DNA of 64,000 nucleotides from Ceratotherium simum simum (GCF_000283155.1 NW_004454162.1:56085250-56149249), one strand, 5' to 3'; shown: positions 1 through 11,549, counted from the first letter of the stretch. Translations and numbers: made by a program. Notes: generated from the letters alone by a model not told the origin.

Positions 1-420
1 CCGGTCCGCCGTCGCCGGGGGTCGGGGGGTCCCCATAGGCGGGGGGCTCCCCCCTGGGTGAGCGTCCCCGCCCCCGGCCCGGCTGGGGCGGCGCGGGGAG
101 GCTCCGGGTGGACGCGCGGGACCGTCCGGGCGGAGGGCGATGCAGCCCAGGGTCGGGGCGGGAGACGGCATTTACCCCCGGGGCCCCGCGGCTGTGCTCG
201 TCTCACCCGACCCTCCGCCCTGCGGTCGGGAGTCGCCCCATTTCGCGGGCCAGGCCGGGGGCTCAGGGCGGAGGGCCGCGTCCACACAGGCCCGGTCCCG
301 CCTCCGCACCCGGAGGGCAGGGCGCAGCGGAGAAACGTGTGGAGACGGTGAGAGGAAACCCGAGAGCGCTCGGCCCTGGTCCTGGGAAGGCAGGTGTAGG
401 GCTGGGCACGGCCTGAAGAT
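1..420. promoter_or_regulatory. CpG island, possible promoter / 5' end of IL20RA (minus strand)
   Basis: The first 400 bases are very GC-rich with many CpG dinucleotides, in sharp contrast to the AT-rich sequence after about 460. This is what an unmethylated mammalian promoter island looks like. There is no convincing coding exon: the frames on both strands have low-complexity Pro/Gly/Arg/Ala composition expected of random GC-rich DNA. A splice-donor-like GTGAG occurs on the plus strand at 348-352. Known gene order in mammals places IL20RA next to IL22RA2 on the same strand, so a minus-strand IL20RA start just outside or at the left edge is a reasonable inference. It is not shown by the sequence, and the island could serve another or a divergent noncoding transcript. 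Confidence 0.55.
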
Positions 421-2212
421 GGAGTCATGAACCGTTGACCTCGGAGGGGTGCCCCCTCTTTCTTCCACAAATACCCGGTTTCAAATGTGCACATAGAGAG
501 AAAAGACCCGAAAATTAGGTCAACCACCTTTATCTTAGAAAAAAGAACCCTCTCTAATTGAAAAAAAGAGGCGTTCTTGGGGATGGAGTGAGAGGGAGGG
601 CAGGATTCTCCAAGTCCCCTAAATAGGCTCCTTCGTCCTCCCGAGAGAGACTGGGACGCGATGGATCCAGGCAGCTTGTCCCTCTGGCTGGGACTCTGTT
701 CAGCGACGCAGAACCTGGGACCCTACAACGGCGTTTCGTTTGTCGCCGGTCCTGCAGGTTCCCAACAGGGGCGCGGAGGAGGCCAGAGAGCCAGGGAGGG
801 AAGACCTGCTGCTCCCTGTTTGTCAGCAGGGCCCCACGGTCCCTACCCTGGCGAGGGCAGCTGCTCTATTCCAGCTTCCTGCCCTCCTCCTGGACCCCCG
901 GAATCGGCCTCATTGCGCCCCTCAGGGGTACCAGCCGGGGCTGCCGCGCCCCATTCTCGGATGCCGGGGTCCAGGTTCCTGGATCCTCTTGCAGGATGGA
1001 ACGCGTCTTCCCTTTGTTCCTCCAGCCCCGGGGCTGATGGTTGCTTCCTGCAGTTGCTTTCTCTGTCTCATCGCAGTCTCAGAATCCCTCTTTACTTCCT
1101 TAGTTCTCGCACGTCTGTTTAACCAATTCCTCACAGTCGGTTCTTTCTGTTAAGATGACTGGTATTCTGTTTTCCTGGCTGGACTCCTCCTGATTCAGTA
1201 AGTGTAGGGATGATTGAACATTTTCGGAAGCACCGTGTGTTATCAGGACATCATCAGCATTATCTTGAGCTGCTGACTGTCGATTATCTTAGTTTAGCTC
1301 CCTCACCATGATTTTAAGTCTAGTGGGTTGAATACCATGTGTATTTGCCGCAAAAGTATTTTGGGCCAATCATTTTTTGGTGTCTAAACTTTGGGACTTG
1401 TGTGCATTTCTGTTCAAATAGGAATTGTTCACGGCCCTGGAGTGGCTGGAGCAGAGGTACACATCATCCTCCCTCCCTCATCCCCTAAGGTTTCTTGACT
1501 CCAGCAGGAACGGTTTCCTCCCATCAGGAAGTGGCAGTGGGTGAGGGACCTGGGACTTGGAGCCCTTTCTCCTGGTTTGTAAGCCATTCCTCTTCTGTAA
1601 TTGTCTTCCCTCCTCCCTTCCTCTCAGGTTCCTCTTTGCACTTGTCAGACAGCAAGTCAGAATGTCACTGGTCTCATACCTGGTAAGAAATGCGCCGCTC
1701 TGTCCTCAGGATGCCTGTGGTTTTGCAGGAGGAGCATGGCTGAGAAACTGCCAGGGGCTCAGCTGATGTCCCCACGCATTGCGGAGTGCAGTCATGACTT
1801 TTCTTTGTTTTTACCTGTGACCTGGAACTCACCTTAGGGAGTTTCCTCTGTACTTTTAAATTCTACCCGCTTACTCACCCCTGTGAACTTCAGGAAGAGG
1901 CAATCCCAGTGCCTCCCATTCTGAACCTTCCCAGTCAAATTAAGCCCTACTAGATCCTTCAGAAGATTTTTGAAATGACTCAAAAGGTTCAAATTGATGT
2001 TTTCTTCTGCCCATAAAGATTACAGCCTCCTTGTCATGGTTCACCACGCTGAGATCTTAATTTTGTGGAGCTTGATGTACGGATTTCCGGGCTTTCTGAT
2101 CAGAAAGGCCATAACCGATGCCTCCCACCCTCAACCCCAGCACTGATACTACTAACAAGAAATACAAACTTTCCCTATTCCAGTTTAACTCCTAAAGAGT
2201 TTCCAGGGTTGA
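421..2212. other. unassigned, mostly unique sequence
   Basis: About 1.8 kb beside the CpG island with no recognisable exon or repeat family. Open frames here (for example 661-1122) have no conserved domain, and their amino-acid composition follows local base composition. Part of it may be promoter-proximal or first-intron sequence if the island is an active promoter. Confidence 0.4.
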
Positions 2213-2412
2213 TACATCATCATCATTGTCATCCCCATCATCATCATCACCGTCGTCACCATTGTCACCATCTTCATCACCATCATCACCCTCACCGTCA
2301 TCATCACCATCATTGCCATCATCATCATCATCACCCTCACCATCATCACCCTCACCGTCATCATCACCCTCACCATCATCATCACCATCATCGCCATCAT
2401 CACCATCATGCG
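2213..2412. repeat. CAT/CAC trinucleotide microsatellite
   Basis: About 200 bases of imperfect CAT, CAC and CGT trinucleotides. Read as protein it gives poly-His on one strand and poly-Asp or Met/Val on the other, which explains several overlapping open frames. It directly abuts a MIR remnant on its right. Confidence 0.95.
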
Positions 2413-2424
2413 CAGTTACTGAGG

Positions 2425-2612
2425 TCTTACTTTGAGCCAAGTACTATGGTAGGAATTTTACATTTACTGCCTCCTTAGGTCCTTACAGCAGTTCTGTGAG
2501 TTAGTCACGTTACTCCGAGTTACACAATGAGGAAACAGGCTCGGACGTGTCATTCACTTAATAAGCAACAGAGCTGGGAAATGAATCCTGGTTAATCTAA
2601 TTCCAAAGTCTG
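2425..2612 (+). mobile_element. MIR SINE fragment
   Basis: The segment has the MIR order: a tactttgagccaagtact core, a stretch about tacagcagttctgtgagttag, an acaatgaggaaacaggctc motif, then a gcaacagagctgggaa-like tail. It is an ancient, strongly diverged copy. Confidence 0.8.
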
Positions 2613-3170
2613 CGTCTTTAATGACTTCCTTATACGACTCTTGCACTTAAGAAAATGAAGCAAATACATTTGAGGAGTGAACTGTAAAATAACACACACA
2701 TTAAGGTGTATACTTATTAATTTATGAAAAATGAGGCATTGTTGTGATTTCTGTATCCTAAATTACCAGTGAGTGGGAATAGATGCCCATTCATGGACAC
2801 TCAGGTATGGTCAGAGGCAGGTTCAGAATGTTCTAAGGCAACTGCTCCAAAGGTAAACCTGAAGATTAGGGGACAGGTGGCAGTTGTAGGGAAAGAGCTG
2901 GCAAGAGAAAGTTCTCTGAAAAGGGCTGGGTGTGGGAGCAAATTCGAGAAACAGAGAGAGTCCTGGGGAGATAATCAGTGTCCAGTACTTAGGAGATTTC
3001 TAAAATCCTTCTGGTCTACGCTTCCATTCTCTGTGGATATTTGGGGCCACTAGCAATTTTTACACTGTGCTGTCTGGTTAAATTCAGATAATATCTAATA
3101 TTTAAAATCCTGTGGAATCCTATCTCATCAAATCTTCCTCTAACTCTTTTCAATTTTATTTTGGGAAGTG
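2613..3170. other. unassigned sequence
   Basis: About 550 bases between a MIR and L1 remnants. I see no coding exon, RNA gene or recognisable repeat. Confidence 0.35.
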
Positions 3171-3174
3171 GTCC

Positions 3175-4020
3175 ACACATTTTTAGAAATTTTGTAATTG
3201 TGAAGTATAATATGCACGCAGAAAAATGCACAAAGACAGACGTTACAGCTCAGTGAGTCATCACAGAGTGAAAGCTTGGGAAGCATCACCTGAGTCAAGA
3301 AACACCATAATGCTGGCCCTACAGAGCCCCTCTCCTACCCCTCCCCTCCTCCCCCAGATTGTCAGCATGTACTCCATTGCATGTGGCTTCTCTCCCTCAG
3401 CACTGTGCTCTGAGGGTCCTCCATGCCGTGCAGCACTGTGAGGTGGTCCACTGCGTGACTGTGCCTCCAATTCTTGCTTCACTCTATGTTTGATGACAAT
3501 TAGATTTCTTCCGGTGTGGAGCTATTTGCAATAGTGCTGCTTTGAACATTCTTGTATGTGTCTCTTACTCAGGTGCACATATTTTTTCCAGGTACATACC
3601 CAGAGGTGTAATTGCTGCGTCATAAGACAGACATCATTTCAACTTAATAATGCCAAACCTGTATTCCAAAGTAGTTGTAACAATTTGCCCTCCGATCAAC
3701 TCTAATGAGGGTTCTTCTTCCACATTCTTGCAAACACTTGGTATTTTCAGGCTTCACACAACTCTGGCCATTTTAGAGGATAGGTGGTTGTACCTCACTG
3801 TGGTTTTCATTTGCATTTTTCTGATGATTAGTGACACTGAGAACTTTTTATAAGTTTACTAGCCATTTAGATATATTCTTGTGTCATGGGTCTGCTCAGG
3901 GTTCTTGCTTATTTTTTCCATTAGATTGTCTTTTTATTTTACTTTTAGTTTATTTGAAGGAATTTGTTACATATGCTGACTATGAAGCCTTTAGCAATTA
4001 TATATTGCAAATTATTCCTT
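3175..4020 (-). mobile_element. L1 LINE 3' fragment
   Basis: Read on the minus strand this is the 3' part of a mammalian L1. On the plus strand the standard antisense landmarks appear in order: the aagaaacaccataatgctgg block, the gctgctttgaacattcttgtatgtg block, a cctcactgtggttttcatttgc block, and tatatattgcaaattattcc. It is diverged and carries no long reading frame. Confidence 0.8.
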
Positions 4021-4420
4021 GGTGAGAGCCAGGTGGACCTTGTGCATACACCACAGGAGAAGAAGCTCAGAATTATGAGTCTGGAAGTTGACTGAAGCTA
4101 CACACTGCTTAGCTGACACTCTGTCTTTCTGAGAGCTGGAGAGAAAACTTATCTCCCTAATGTAAACAAATACTGTGGAAAGTAAATGACTTCTCTCAGG
4201 AAGGTGAAGGGGAAAGTCCCTACCCTGCACTGCAAATATTTGGCTCTGGGGAGATAAGTTTTATGTTGAATGGGAGCATATGGCTCAAGGTCTAACACCC
4301 TTGCAATGTGAGAAGCAAACCAGTCTGTGGAAGAGGAGCTCTTCTGTGATGCATCAACTGCCTTTGCTTAGGAAGATCACCTGTGCAGACACGTGGAACT
4401 ATCCATGGAGCGTTGTTTCC
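4021..4420. other. unidentified 0.4 kb segment between two L1 pieces
   Basis: The L1-like sequence stops at about 4020 and L1 antisense sequence resumes at about 4420, partly covering the same L1 region again. The 400 bases between match no family I can name. They may be an insertion (an LTR or MITE remnant) or the junction of two separate L1 insertions. Confidence 0.35.
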
Positions 4421-5375
4421 CTGGTATTCTGCTGTATGAATGTACGCATTTTGTTTGTCCATTCTCCTGTGGGTGGACATTCGGGTGGCTTCTTAGGATT
4501 GAGGTGTAAGTGTCTCGTATGCATTCTGGGTACAAGTCCTTTGTCACATATATGTGCTGCAAATATTTTCTCCCAGTTCATGGTTTGCCTTTTAATTTTT
4601 TCAATGATGTCTGCAAGAGCAAAAGTTTTTAATTTTGACAAACTCTAATTTTTCAATTTTTTTCCTTCATAGTTGTGTTTTGATGTCCCATCTAAGAAAT
4701 CTTCGTGTATCCCAAACTTGAAATGTTTTCTCCTAGAAATTTTATTGTTTTAGCTTTTACAATTAAATCCACAATACATTATAAGTTAATTCTTGTGTAT
4801 GGTATGAGGAAAAATTAGAGATTAATTATTTTTCCCATGCAGATGTCCGGTTGTTTCTGTACCATTTGTTGAAAAGATTTTCAGTCCACATTAAATTGCT
4901 TTAGCCATTTTATTGAAAACCTATTGACCACATCAGTGTAGGTCTATTTCTGGATCTCCATTCTTCTCATTGGTCTATTTTTCTATTTTTGCACCAATCA
5001 CATTTGAAAAAAATAAATGTTTTAGTTTTTATTTATGTACTTTTGTACAGAAAATTTGCAAAGGCAGTGCAGAGAGTTTCTGCATCTTCCTCACCCAGTT
5101 ACATTACCACAGTAAATTTTCAAAACCAAGGAAGTTACATTGGCATATTACTGTTAAGTGAACTCTAGACATTATTTAGATTTCTTTAGCTTTTCCATTT
5201 CTGTTCCAAGATCCCATCCAGGTACCACATTGCATGTAGTTGCCGTGTCTCCTCTGTCCCCCTGGTCTGTGATAGTTTCTCAATCTTTCCATGTTTTTCA
5301 TGACCTTGGTGGTCTTAAGAGTATTGGCCAGGTATCCGGTAAAGTGAAAAAGTATTCATGGATAATTTAAAAATA
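4421..5375 (-). mobile_element. L1 LINE fragments
   Basis: Antisense L1 landmarks include tgtttgtccattctcctgtg, gcaaatattttctcccagtt, aaaagtttttaattttgaca and accatttgttgaaaagattt. From about 5030 the sequence changes to the L1-associated block with aagatcccatccaggtacca, which also occurs at about 37.1-37.4 kb. All frames are broken, so this is a dead element. Confidence 0.8.
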
Positions 5376-5394
5376 TTAATACGAGAGTTTAGCA

Positions 5395-6010
5395 AGGTTT
5401 CTCCATGTGAATTCAATATCCCAAAAGCAATGAATGTCTATACACCAATATTAAATAGATATAAAATAAAATAAAAATATCATTTATAATGGCATGAAAG
5501 ATAGCTAGGACATGCGAAACATTTGTGGGAAAATTTTGAAATTCCAGTGAGTGACATTTAAGAATTTTTTTTTTAGATGGGGAGATATGAGTTGTGGTTA
5601 TGGATTGAGGACTCAATATCTGTTAAAATTAGGTTATGGATTCAATGCAATTCCACTCAAAATTTTAACAGATTTTTGTGAAACTTGACAAAGTGATTAT
5701 AAAATTTGTGTGGAATTGCAAAGGTCCCGAAATAAGATATTTTTTAAAAAATTCAGATGAGAAGACTTTCCCTTCCACATTTCAAGACTTGTTATAAAGT
5801 TACAGTGAGACAACGTGGTGGACTAAAAAACCAATGAGGCACTAGGTAGAGTTAGACATTTATGGACATTTTATAAGTGACAAAGGGGTTACTTTAGATT
5901 AGTGGGGGAAGAAGGGGATTTTCAGCGAATGCTTCTGGAAAAATCGGGTATTTACCTTATTTCACACCACTTACAAAAATAATTTGAGGTGCATTAAAGA
6001 GCTGTTATGT
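5395..6010 (+). mobile_element. L1 LINE fragment (5' portion of a split copy)
   Basis: Sense-strand L1 ORF2 3' sequence, including attcaatgcaattccactca and gtgtggaattgcaaaggtcc. The copy breaks off near attaaag at about 6000 and appears to continue at about 6475, after an inserted LTR-like element. Confidence 0.8.
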
Positions 6011-6474
6011 GTTAAATGATGTCCCCTCTTCCTCAAATTCATATGTTCTAACCCCCAGCACCTCAGGAAGTGACCTTATTTGGAAATAGGCTTGTGGCAG
6101 ATGTAATTAGGTAAGTTAGGATGAGGTCATAACTGGAGTAGGATGGGCCCCTCACCCGATATGATTGGTGTTCTTATAAAAAGGAGAACTTTGGATGTGA
6201 ACACACACACAAGGATAATGCCATGTGAACAGAAAGGCAGAGATTGGGGTCATGCATCTACAAGACAAGGAACACCAAAGATTGCTGGTAAATTACCAGG
6301 AGCTGGAGGAGGGGCCTGGAACAGATTCCTCCTGATAGCCCTCAGAAGGAACGAACTCTGCAGATACCTTGATCTCAGACCTCTAGCTCCAGGACTGTGA
6401 GATGATAAATCTCTGTCATTTAAGCCACCTTTGTTATGGCAGCCCTAGCAAACCAATCCAAGGGCCAAATGTGA
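6011..6474 (+). mobile_element. MaLR-like LTR element (family A), copy 1
   Basis: The segment contains aaattcatatgttctaaccc near its start, gtgaccttatttggaaatag, catctacaagacaaggaaca, then gaactgtgag-like and aatctctgtcatttaagcca motifs near its end. The same family recurs at 19100-19431 (minus), 27885-28140 (minus) and 61560-61945 (plus). I do not recall its database name with certainty. The TG-type start and its place in the L1 suggest a MaLR-type solo LTR. It interrupts the flanking L1. Confidence 0.65.
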
Positions 6475-6700
6475 AGGCAAAACTAGAAGGGTATTAGAAG
6501 ACAGTATACTGGGATATCTGTATCACCCTTGGTAGGAAAGCATTTCTTAAACATAAAAACCACTAACCATAAATAAAATGATTGATAAGTTTGACTGCAT
6601 TAAAATTAAGAATTTCTGCTTATCAAAAAACAAGAGAGAGAGTTAAGAGACAAGCCACAAACTGGAAGACTATATATGCATCACATATAAATACAATATA
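6475..6700 (+). mobile_element. L1 LINE fragment (3' portion of the split copy)
   Basis: Continues the L1 of 5395-6010: gataagtttgactgcattaa and a gagacaagccacaaactgga block are diagnostic of the L1 ORF2 C-terminal coding region. Downstream at 6701-6760 is AT-rich with a short (TA)n run. Confidence 0.75.
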
Positions 6701-7325
6701 TATTATGCAGAATATTATGTTATAGATACATATATTCTGGATGTGTGTATATATATATAGTCTGGATACTAGGCAACTTTCATTTAATTTCAAAGAACAT
6801 TTTCAACTAAGAGCTTTGTGATGTTGTTTTGGTCATTTCTTCTCTATTTTGAGTTTGAGAACTACTATGGAAAATGGAAACAATACTCTTAACAGAAACA
6901 ATGGCTTCTGGAAGGGTTTATAAATAGCCACAGAAGTTATTTCAGTCAGTACCGTAAAGGTTGGTGCCAATAAAGGAGGTGAAAATCCTTGCAAAGGTTG
7001 GATGACCTTGGCATTCGTGATCACCAAAAAGTTCTCAATGCAACAATTGTCGGTGTAATAATTCAGCTGGTGGTTGCACCTGCCAGGCATGTTAATTAGC
7101 CAGAGTATGTGAAAAGAAACTAAAGATTCCTCTTTTTTTGTATGGAAAGACGAAGCACAACATTAATAATTTGCTTTGGTCCAAGTCCAGAGGTAGTCTG
7201 GCTTTACCCGGTTGTAGCATAGTTCCCTCTGCTGGGTAATTTAATTTAGATCTGAAGAGTTTCGAAAATGCTAGGTTAGCATGTAAGTCATTTCAGAGTT
7301 TTTATTTCAAAAGGGCCCAGAATAG
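6701..7325. other. unassigned AT-rich sequence
   Basis: About 600 bases with a short (TA)n run near 6745-6760. No recognisable gene or repeat family. The minus-strand 85-codon frame at 6833-7090 has no domain I recognise. Confidence 0.3.
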
Positions 7326-7329
7326 CCAC

Positions 7330-7788
7330 GATAATCTTGAAGAAGAAAATTGGACAACTTACACCAAGATATCAAGATTTACTATAAAGCTACACATTGA
7401 TAAATTAGAATTCCTTAAAGTTAACAACTGCTGTTCATCAAAAAATGTCGTTAAGAGAGTGAAAGAGTAAGTACAGAGCAGAATAAGAGATTTGCAATAC
7501 ATATGTACATCAAAAGAATGCAGAAAATATAAATAACTCCTACAACTCAACGAGAAAAAGATAGACAACTCAGTACAAACATGGGCAAAAGTTTTAACAG
7601 GTACTTTGCAAAACAAGATATCAGCGAGACAACAAGCCTCTCAACATCCTCGGTCATCAGGGAAATGCAAATTAAAACCACCATGAAATGAAATACTAGT
7701 ACCCAAGTGTCGGTGAGGAGTCAGAACAACTAGAACGCTCATAAATTGCTGGTGGGAGTGTTAAATTGGTTTAGCAGTTTTCCAAACA
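7330..7788 (+). mobile_element. L1 LINE fragment
   Basis: Sense L1 sequence with ctcctacaactcaacgagaa, catcagggaaatgcaaatta and ttgctggtgggagtgttaaa, in the usual 5' to 3' order. Frames are interrupted. Confidence 0.85.
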
Positions 7789-7794
7789 GGGTCA

Positions 7795-8788
7795 GATTCA
7801 GGGACAGGCGACCTGTGTAGTCTCTCAGGGCTGCAAACTCAGAAGGGATCTATGCATGGTTTAATGCCCTGCTGTCCACCTCTTGAAATTCTTAAAGATT
7901 TTCCCTTTAAATTTGTTTTTGTAAGTGAAGTCTTATGAGACTATGGACTATGCACCTGAGCGAAGAGGTCAGTGCAATTTGTGTCTGCCACTGTTCCTCG
8001 CTACCCTGTTCATATATGGCACTAGCCACGCACATGAGCACAGAATTCTGGTGGAACGGCCATGCTTGGGAGTTCAGCGAGACTCAGGAGTACAAAGTGA
8101 GTGGGGGACGCTGATATCCCCGAGCAGCCTCGTTTCCACTAGAACCGGAACTTGCATTGAAGGTAGAAAGAAGGCACTGAGGGTCTAGGAAACGTGACAA
8201 ACCAAAGATTCCTATCAGATCTGTTCTGACTCATGTCACTTCCCTGCATTAGCCAAACATATGCTAGAAATGATAACATGGAAGGAAAGGAAAGACAGGA
8301 CATCCTATCATTCTTTTTCCTTTTAGTCCCTCTTTCTCACCAGTAAGCTGAGGGTAGCAAGTGTTGGTAGAATGGGCATGTACCAGGAAGCGAAATAAAA
8401 ATATTTGACAATTCAATGCAGCATTTTCACTGTTCTGTTAAGAATGAAACACATGTGCATGTACCAGCTATGAAATGTGAATTGTGTAATTTCAGTGATT
8501 CTGCATACTGGTTAAATGCTCTCATGTTTGTGTTTAAAATTGCCATTGCACAATATGAAGAGGAATGGTGAAATTCATGCTGATATCTAAACATTTTAAT
8601 TTTTTTTCACGTAGAGTGACATGAAATAGCAAATCAAAGAACACTATAACAAGTTGAGAGATATGGAAAAAAGGAAAAAGCTTTATATTTTAGTACCTTC
8701 AATAGCACATTCCCCCACTTTTTAAACAAGGGGCCTTGCATTTCATTTTGCACTGGACCTGCAAATTATGTAGCTAGTCCAGTTTAGG
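7795..8788. mobile_element. possible old DNA transposon or MITE-like segment
   Basis: The left end near 7802 (cagggacaggcgacctgtgt) and the right end near 8765-8786, read as reverse complement (ctggactagctacataattt), look like imperfect inverted termini. The right-end block with cattttgcactggacctgca is a sequence I associate with mammalian interspersed repeats. The interior has no transposase frame. The identification is tentative. Confidence 0.3.
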
Positions 8789-8809
8789 AATCAGTAATTT
8801 TCATCCTGG

Positions 8810-9318
8810 ATACATACTCAACAAAAATGAATGCTTGTTTTCACCAAAAGACATATACAAACATGTTAATAACAGATTTATTTGTAATAACCCCAATCAA
8901 GAAATAACCCAGAAGATCATCAACAGTGGAACATATAAATTATAGCATATTCCTATAATGGAATACTAGACAGCAATGAACACAAATAGATTACTGCTAC
9001 ATGCAGCAACATGAATGAATCTCACAGATGTAGTGTTGAACAAAAGAACCCAGACACAAAAGGAGTGTATACTCTGTCATTTCATTCATAAGTTCAAAAA
9101 ATAGGCTAAATACATGTAAAGTGATAGAAGTCAGAATACTGGTTACCTTTTGGGGCTTGGGGGTGCTAAAGAGAGACTTCTGAGGGGCCAGGAATGTTTT
9201 ATATCTTGATCCAGGTGGTGGTTAAACTTACACATATGTAACATATGTAAAAATTAAGTAAACTGTACCCTTAAAGATACGTTACATCTCAAAAAAAGGA
9301 AATAAAAAGAAAAAAGTT
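8810..9318 (+). mobile_element. L1 LINE 3' end
   Basis: Sense L1 3' terminal region: gcaacatgaatgaatctcac, ctctgtcatttcattcataa, a ggtggtggttaaacttacac block, and an A-rich tail at about 9290-9318. Confidence 0.85.
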
Positions 9319-9364
9319 ATCTTTCCTAAAGTTGTAAATACTGTGATGAAAGTGAAACTCTTTC

Positions 9365-9535
9365 TCCCCTGTTGTGTCTATGTGTGTGTCTGTGTGTGTT
9401 TGTGTGTCTATGTGTGTCTGTGTGTGTGTCTATGTGTGTATGTCTGTGTGTGTATCTGTGTCTGTGTGTATCTGTGTGTGTCTGTGTGTCTATGTGTGTG
9501 CATCTGTGTGTGTGTGTGAGTGTGTGTGTGTGTAG
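9365..9535. repeat. TG-rich compound microsatellite
   Basis: About 170 bases of tgtgtgtctatgtgtg-like units, ending in a pure (TG) run. It produces Cys/Val-rich and Thr/His-rich shadow frames. Confidence 0.95.
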
Positions 9536-9920
9536 CACCCGTAGCTTCCCCTGGGAGGCGTGTTGTGTTGTTCCTGTCGAGTGTTCTTGGGGACGGCCTG
9601 AGTGAAGCATGAGACTGCACATTCCTGATTCTCGGCCTTTTCACTGAAGTGAACTGTCTGTGAACAGTGGCATTTTGTTGCTGTGATGCTGTTCCACTTT
9701 GGCTCTGAGTTCCTAATCCAAAGATTGACTAATGAGCCTCTGCACTCTCCTGTCTAAAGTTTGAGAGTTGAGCTTAGGCTCACAGCTTTTTTTCATCTTT
9801 AGAAATGGAATTAAATTGCTTTCATGTATAATTATTTTTATTTCGATGCTGATGATCTCATTGTTAATTTTCTCTAGAATTTTGACTTTGTAGGACAGTT
9901 ATTTTCTCCACCTTTCTCTG
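9536..9920. other. unassigned sequence
   Basis: About 385 bases with no gene or repeat recognised. Confidence 0.3.
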
Positions 9921-9921
9921 T

Positions 9922-10242
9922 GATTGGAATGCTCTTCCCCGATATGTACCTGATCTGACCCCTCAACTCAAGTTTCTGCTCAAAAGAGATCTTATACAAT
10001 CACCGTCCAGAACAGCACCGATCCCCCCATCAAATTCTATGTCTTTACCTTGTTTCATTTTTCTTTTTAGCACTTACTGTGACCTGTTATGATGGGAGGT
10101 CGGTGTGTGTGTGTCCGTGTTTGTGCACATTACAGTCTGTCCTCTCCAACGAGAATGTGACCTCCAAGAAGCTCAGAATTCCTCTTTTACTCACTGCCTG
10201 GCTCCTAGTAGGCACACAATAAACATGTGTTGAATGAATCAT
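9922..10242 (+). mobile_element. L2 LINE 3' fragment
   Basis: The order matches L2: gattggaatgctcttccccg, agtttctgctcaaaagagat, a tagcacttactgtgacctgt-like block, gagaatgtgacctccaagaa, then a terminal tagtaggcacacaataaaca and ttgaatgaat. Old and diverged. Confidence 0.85.
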
Positions 10243-10499
10243 AAACTTTATTTTCAAAACTAGGAAAAAATGTAATTTTGGAATTTTCGTTTTTTCAAAT
10301 GTTGAACATTAACATTTATTAAATTTTATGATGCAACTTAAAACATTGCAACTCTAGAGAGAGAAGAGTGCTTATCCTGAGAGTAAAAACCCAGGAGAAG
10401 ACAGGGAAGGACAAATATTTTTGGTAGCACCTGGTTGATCTGAGCTCAGAACCTTCCTGGAGTTTCACAGGGTTCCCAGCTGGGAAGGACAAAAGCAGA

Positions 10500-10800
10500 C
10501 GCCGGCGTCTGGAGCAGAGTGACCGTCCTCCGCAGTCTGTGTGCCCCGAGCGTCAGAAATGCCCTCAGCGCGCCACCGGATGTCCCTGTTCTCTCCCGCG
10601 CCAGCCTGGGCGCCCCACGCGTCTCCGCGTGGATATGCAGTGTCCTGGTTTACAGCCGTCGCAGAGGGTGCAGACTCACCCGCACGGGCCTCCTCAATAT
10701 GGGATCACTTTCTGTTCCCACGTGAAGTTGATTTTCGGTTCCGAGCAGCACGGAAAGGTTTGGAAGAGACGAGCGATCTCGAGTGCGGCTCTCAGCCTTG
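10500..10800. other. isolated CpG-rich patch
   Basis: A 300-base stretch with clearly more CpG than its surroundings, including gccggcgtc, cgcgccac, cacgcgtctccgcg and gagacgagcgatctcgag. Plus-strand open frames of 68-114 codons cover it but have no recognisable domain, and overlapping frames are open together, as expected of GC-rich DNA. It may be a small orphan CpG island (enhancer or noncoding promoter) or the remnant of a CpG-rich element. Confidence 0.4.
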
Positions 10801-11015
10801 TCTCAGCTCTGAAACAGTGCTCGGGGAAGGAGCGCAGCTGCCAGAGGAGCACAGCCTCCATTTATCTCTCCCCAAGTGACTGACTCGTCTAAGGCCCAGG
10901 CCTGGAAGCAAGGGCTGGAAACCATTTGGGTTTCACGGGTGGTTTAGATTAAATTCAGATAACGCCAAAATCCTTCCATTAAAAAAACAAAAGCCAGGAA
11001 TGAAAAGCAAGGCTT

Positions 11016-11245
11016 GGGGCCGGCCCGTTGGCACTAGCGGTTAAGTCCGTGCTTCATTGCAGCGAGCCCGGTTCGGATCCCAGTGGGGCACTGACGCACT
11101 GCTTGTCAGGCCATGCTGTGGCGGCGTCCCATGTAAAGTGGAGGAGGATGGCCATGGATGTTAGCCCAGGGCCAGTCTTTCAGCAAAAAAAAGAGAGGAG
11201 GATTGGCAGATGTTAGGGCCGATCCTCCTCACACACACAAAAAAG
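11016..11245 (+). mobile_element. ERE SINE (equine tRNA-derived), copy 1
   Basis: The head starts ggggccggcccgttggcact, with ggttaag and ggttcggatccc boxes of RNA polymerase III promoter type. The tail has two gaggatgg / gaggattgg units followed by (CA) and A-rich sequence. A 13-base target-site duplication with one mismatch flanks it (aaaagcaaggctt at 11003-11015, aaaagcaagactt at 11246-11258), so the ends are well fixed. Confidence 0.95.
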
Positions 11246-11258
11246 AAAAGCAAGACTT

Positions 11259-11545
11259 AATGACCAGTTTGTGCCAAAACACGGCAGTAGCCCTCAAGAA
11301 CCTCTTGACAGCACAAGGCTGCAGCGTGACTCAGGAGTCTGTCTTCAGCCAGCGCGTTAAGATTCTCAACAACATGCCTTACCTGTTTGCCTCCCACACT
11401 CACCACCCATGGGAATGGAAGGGAGGAGGCAGCCTGCGGCAGCCTCCCGCCAGGGCTGCTCCCCTCCCCGCCCACCGTGAGCGTGCTCACACTTACCGTT
11501 CAGATCAAGGAGTGGATGGTCCATAGGAACTTCTACACTCCCACT
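11259..11545. other. unassigned sequence
   Basis: About 290 bases without a recognisable gene or repeat. Confidence 0.3.
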
Positions 11546-11549
11546 AGGA

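Noticed and set aside
58..416. Coding first exon on the plus strand in the CpG island
   Set aside because: Three overlapping frames are open together, as expected from GC-rich DNA without stops, and none resembles a known protein. The donor-like GTGAG at 348 is not sufficient.
2065..2478. Histidine-rich 137-codon frame, with Asp-rich and Met/Val-rich frames on the other strand
   Set aside because: They are translations of a CAT/CAC microsatellite with no splice or start context.
9326..9644. His/Thr-rich and Cys/Val-rich frames
   Set aside because: They are shadows of the TG-rich microsatellite.
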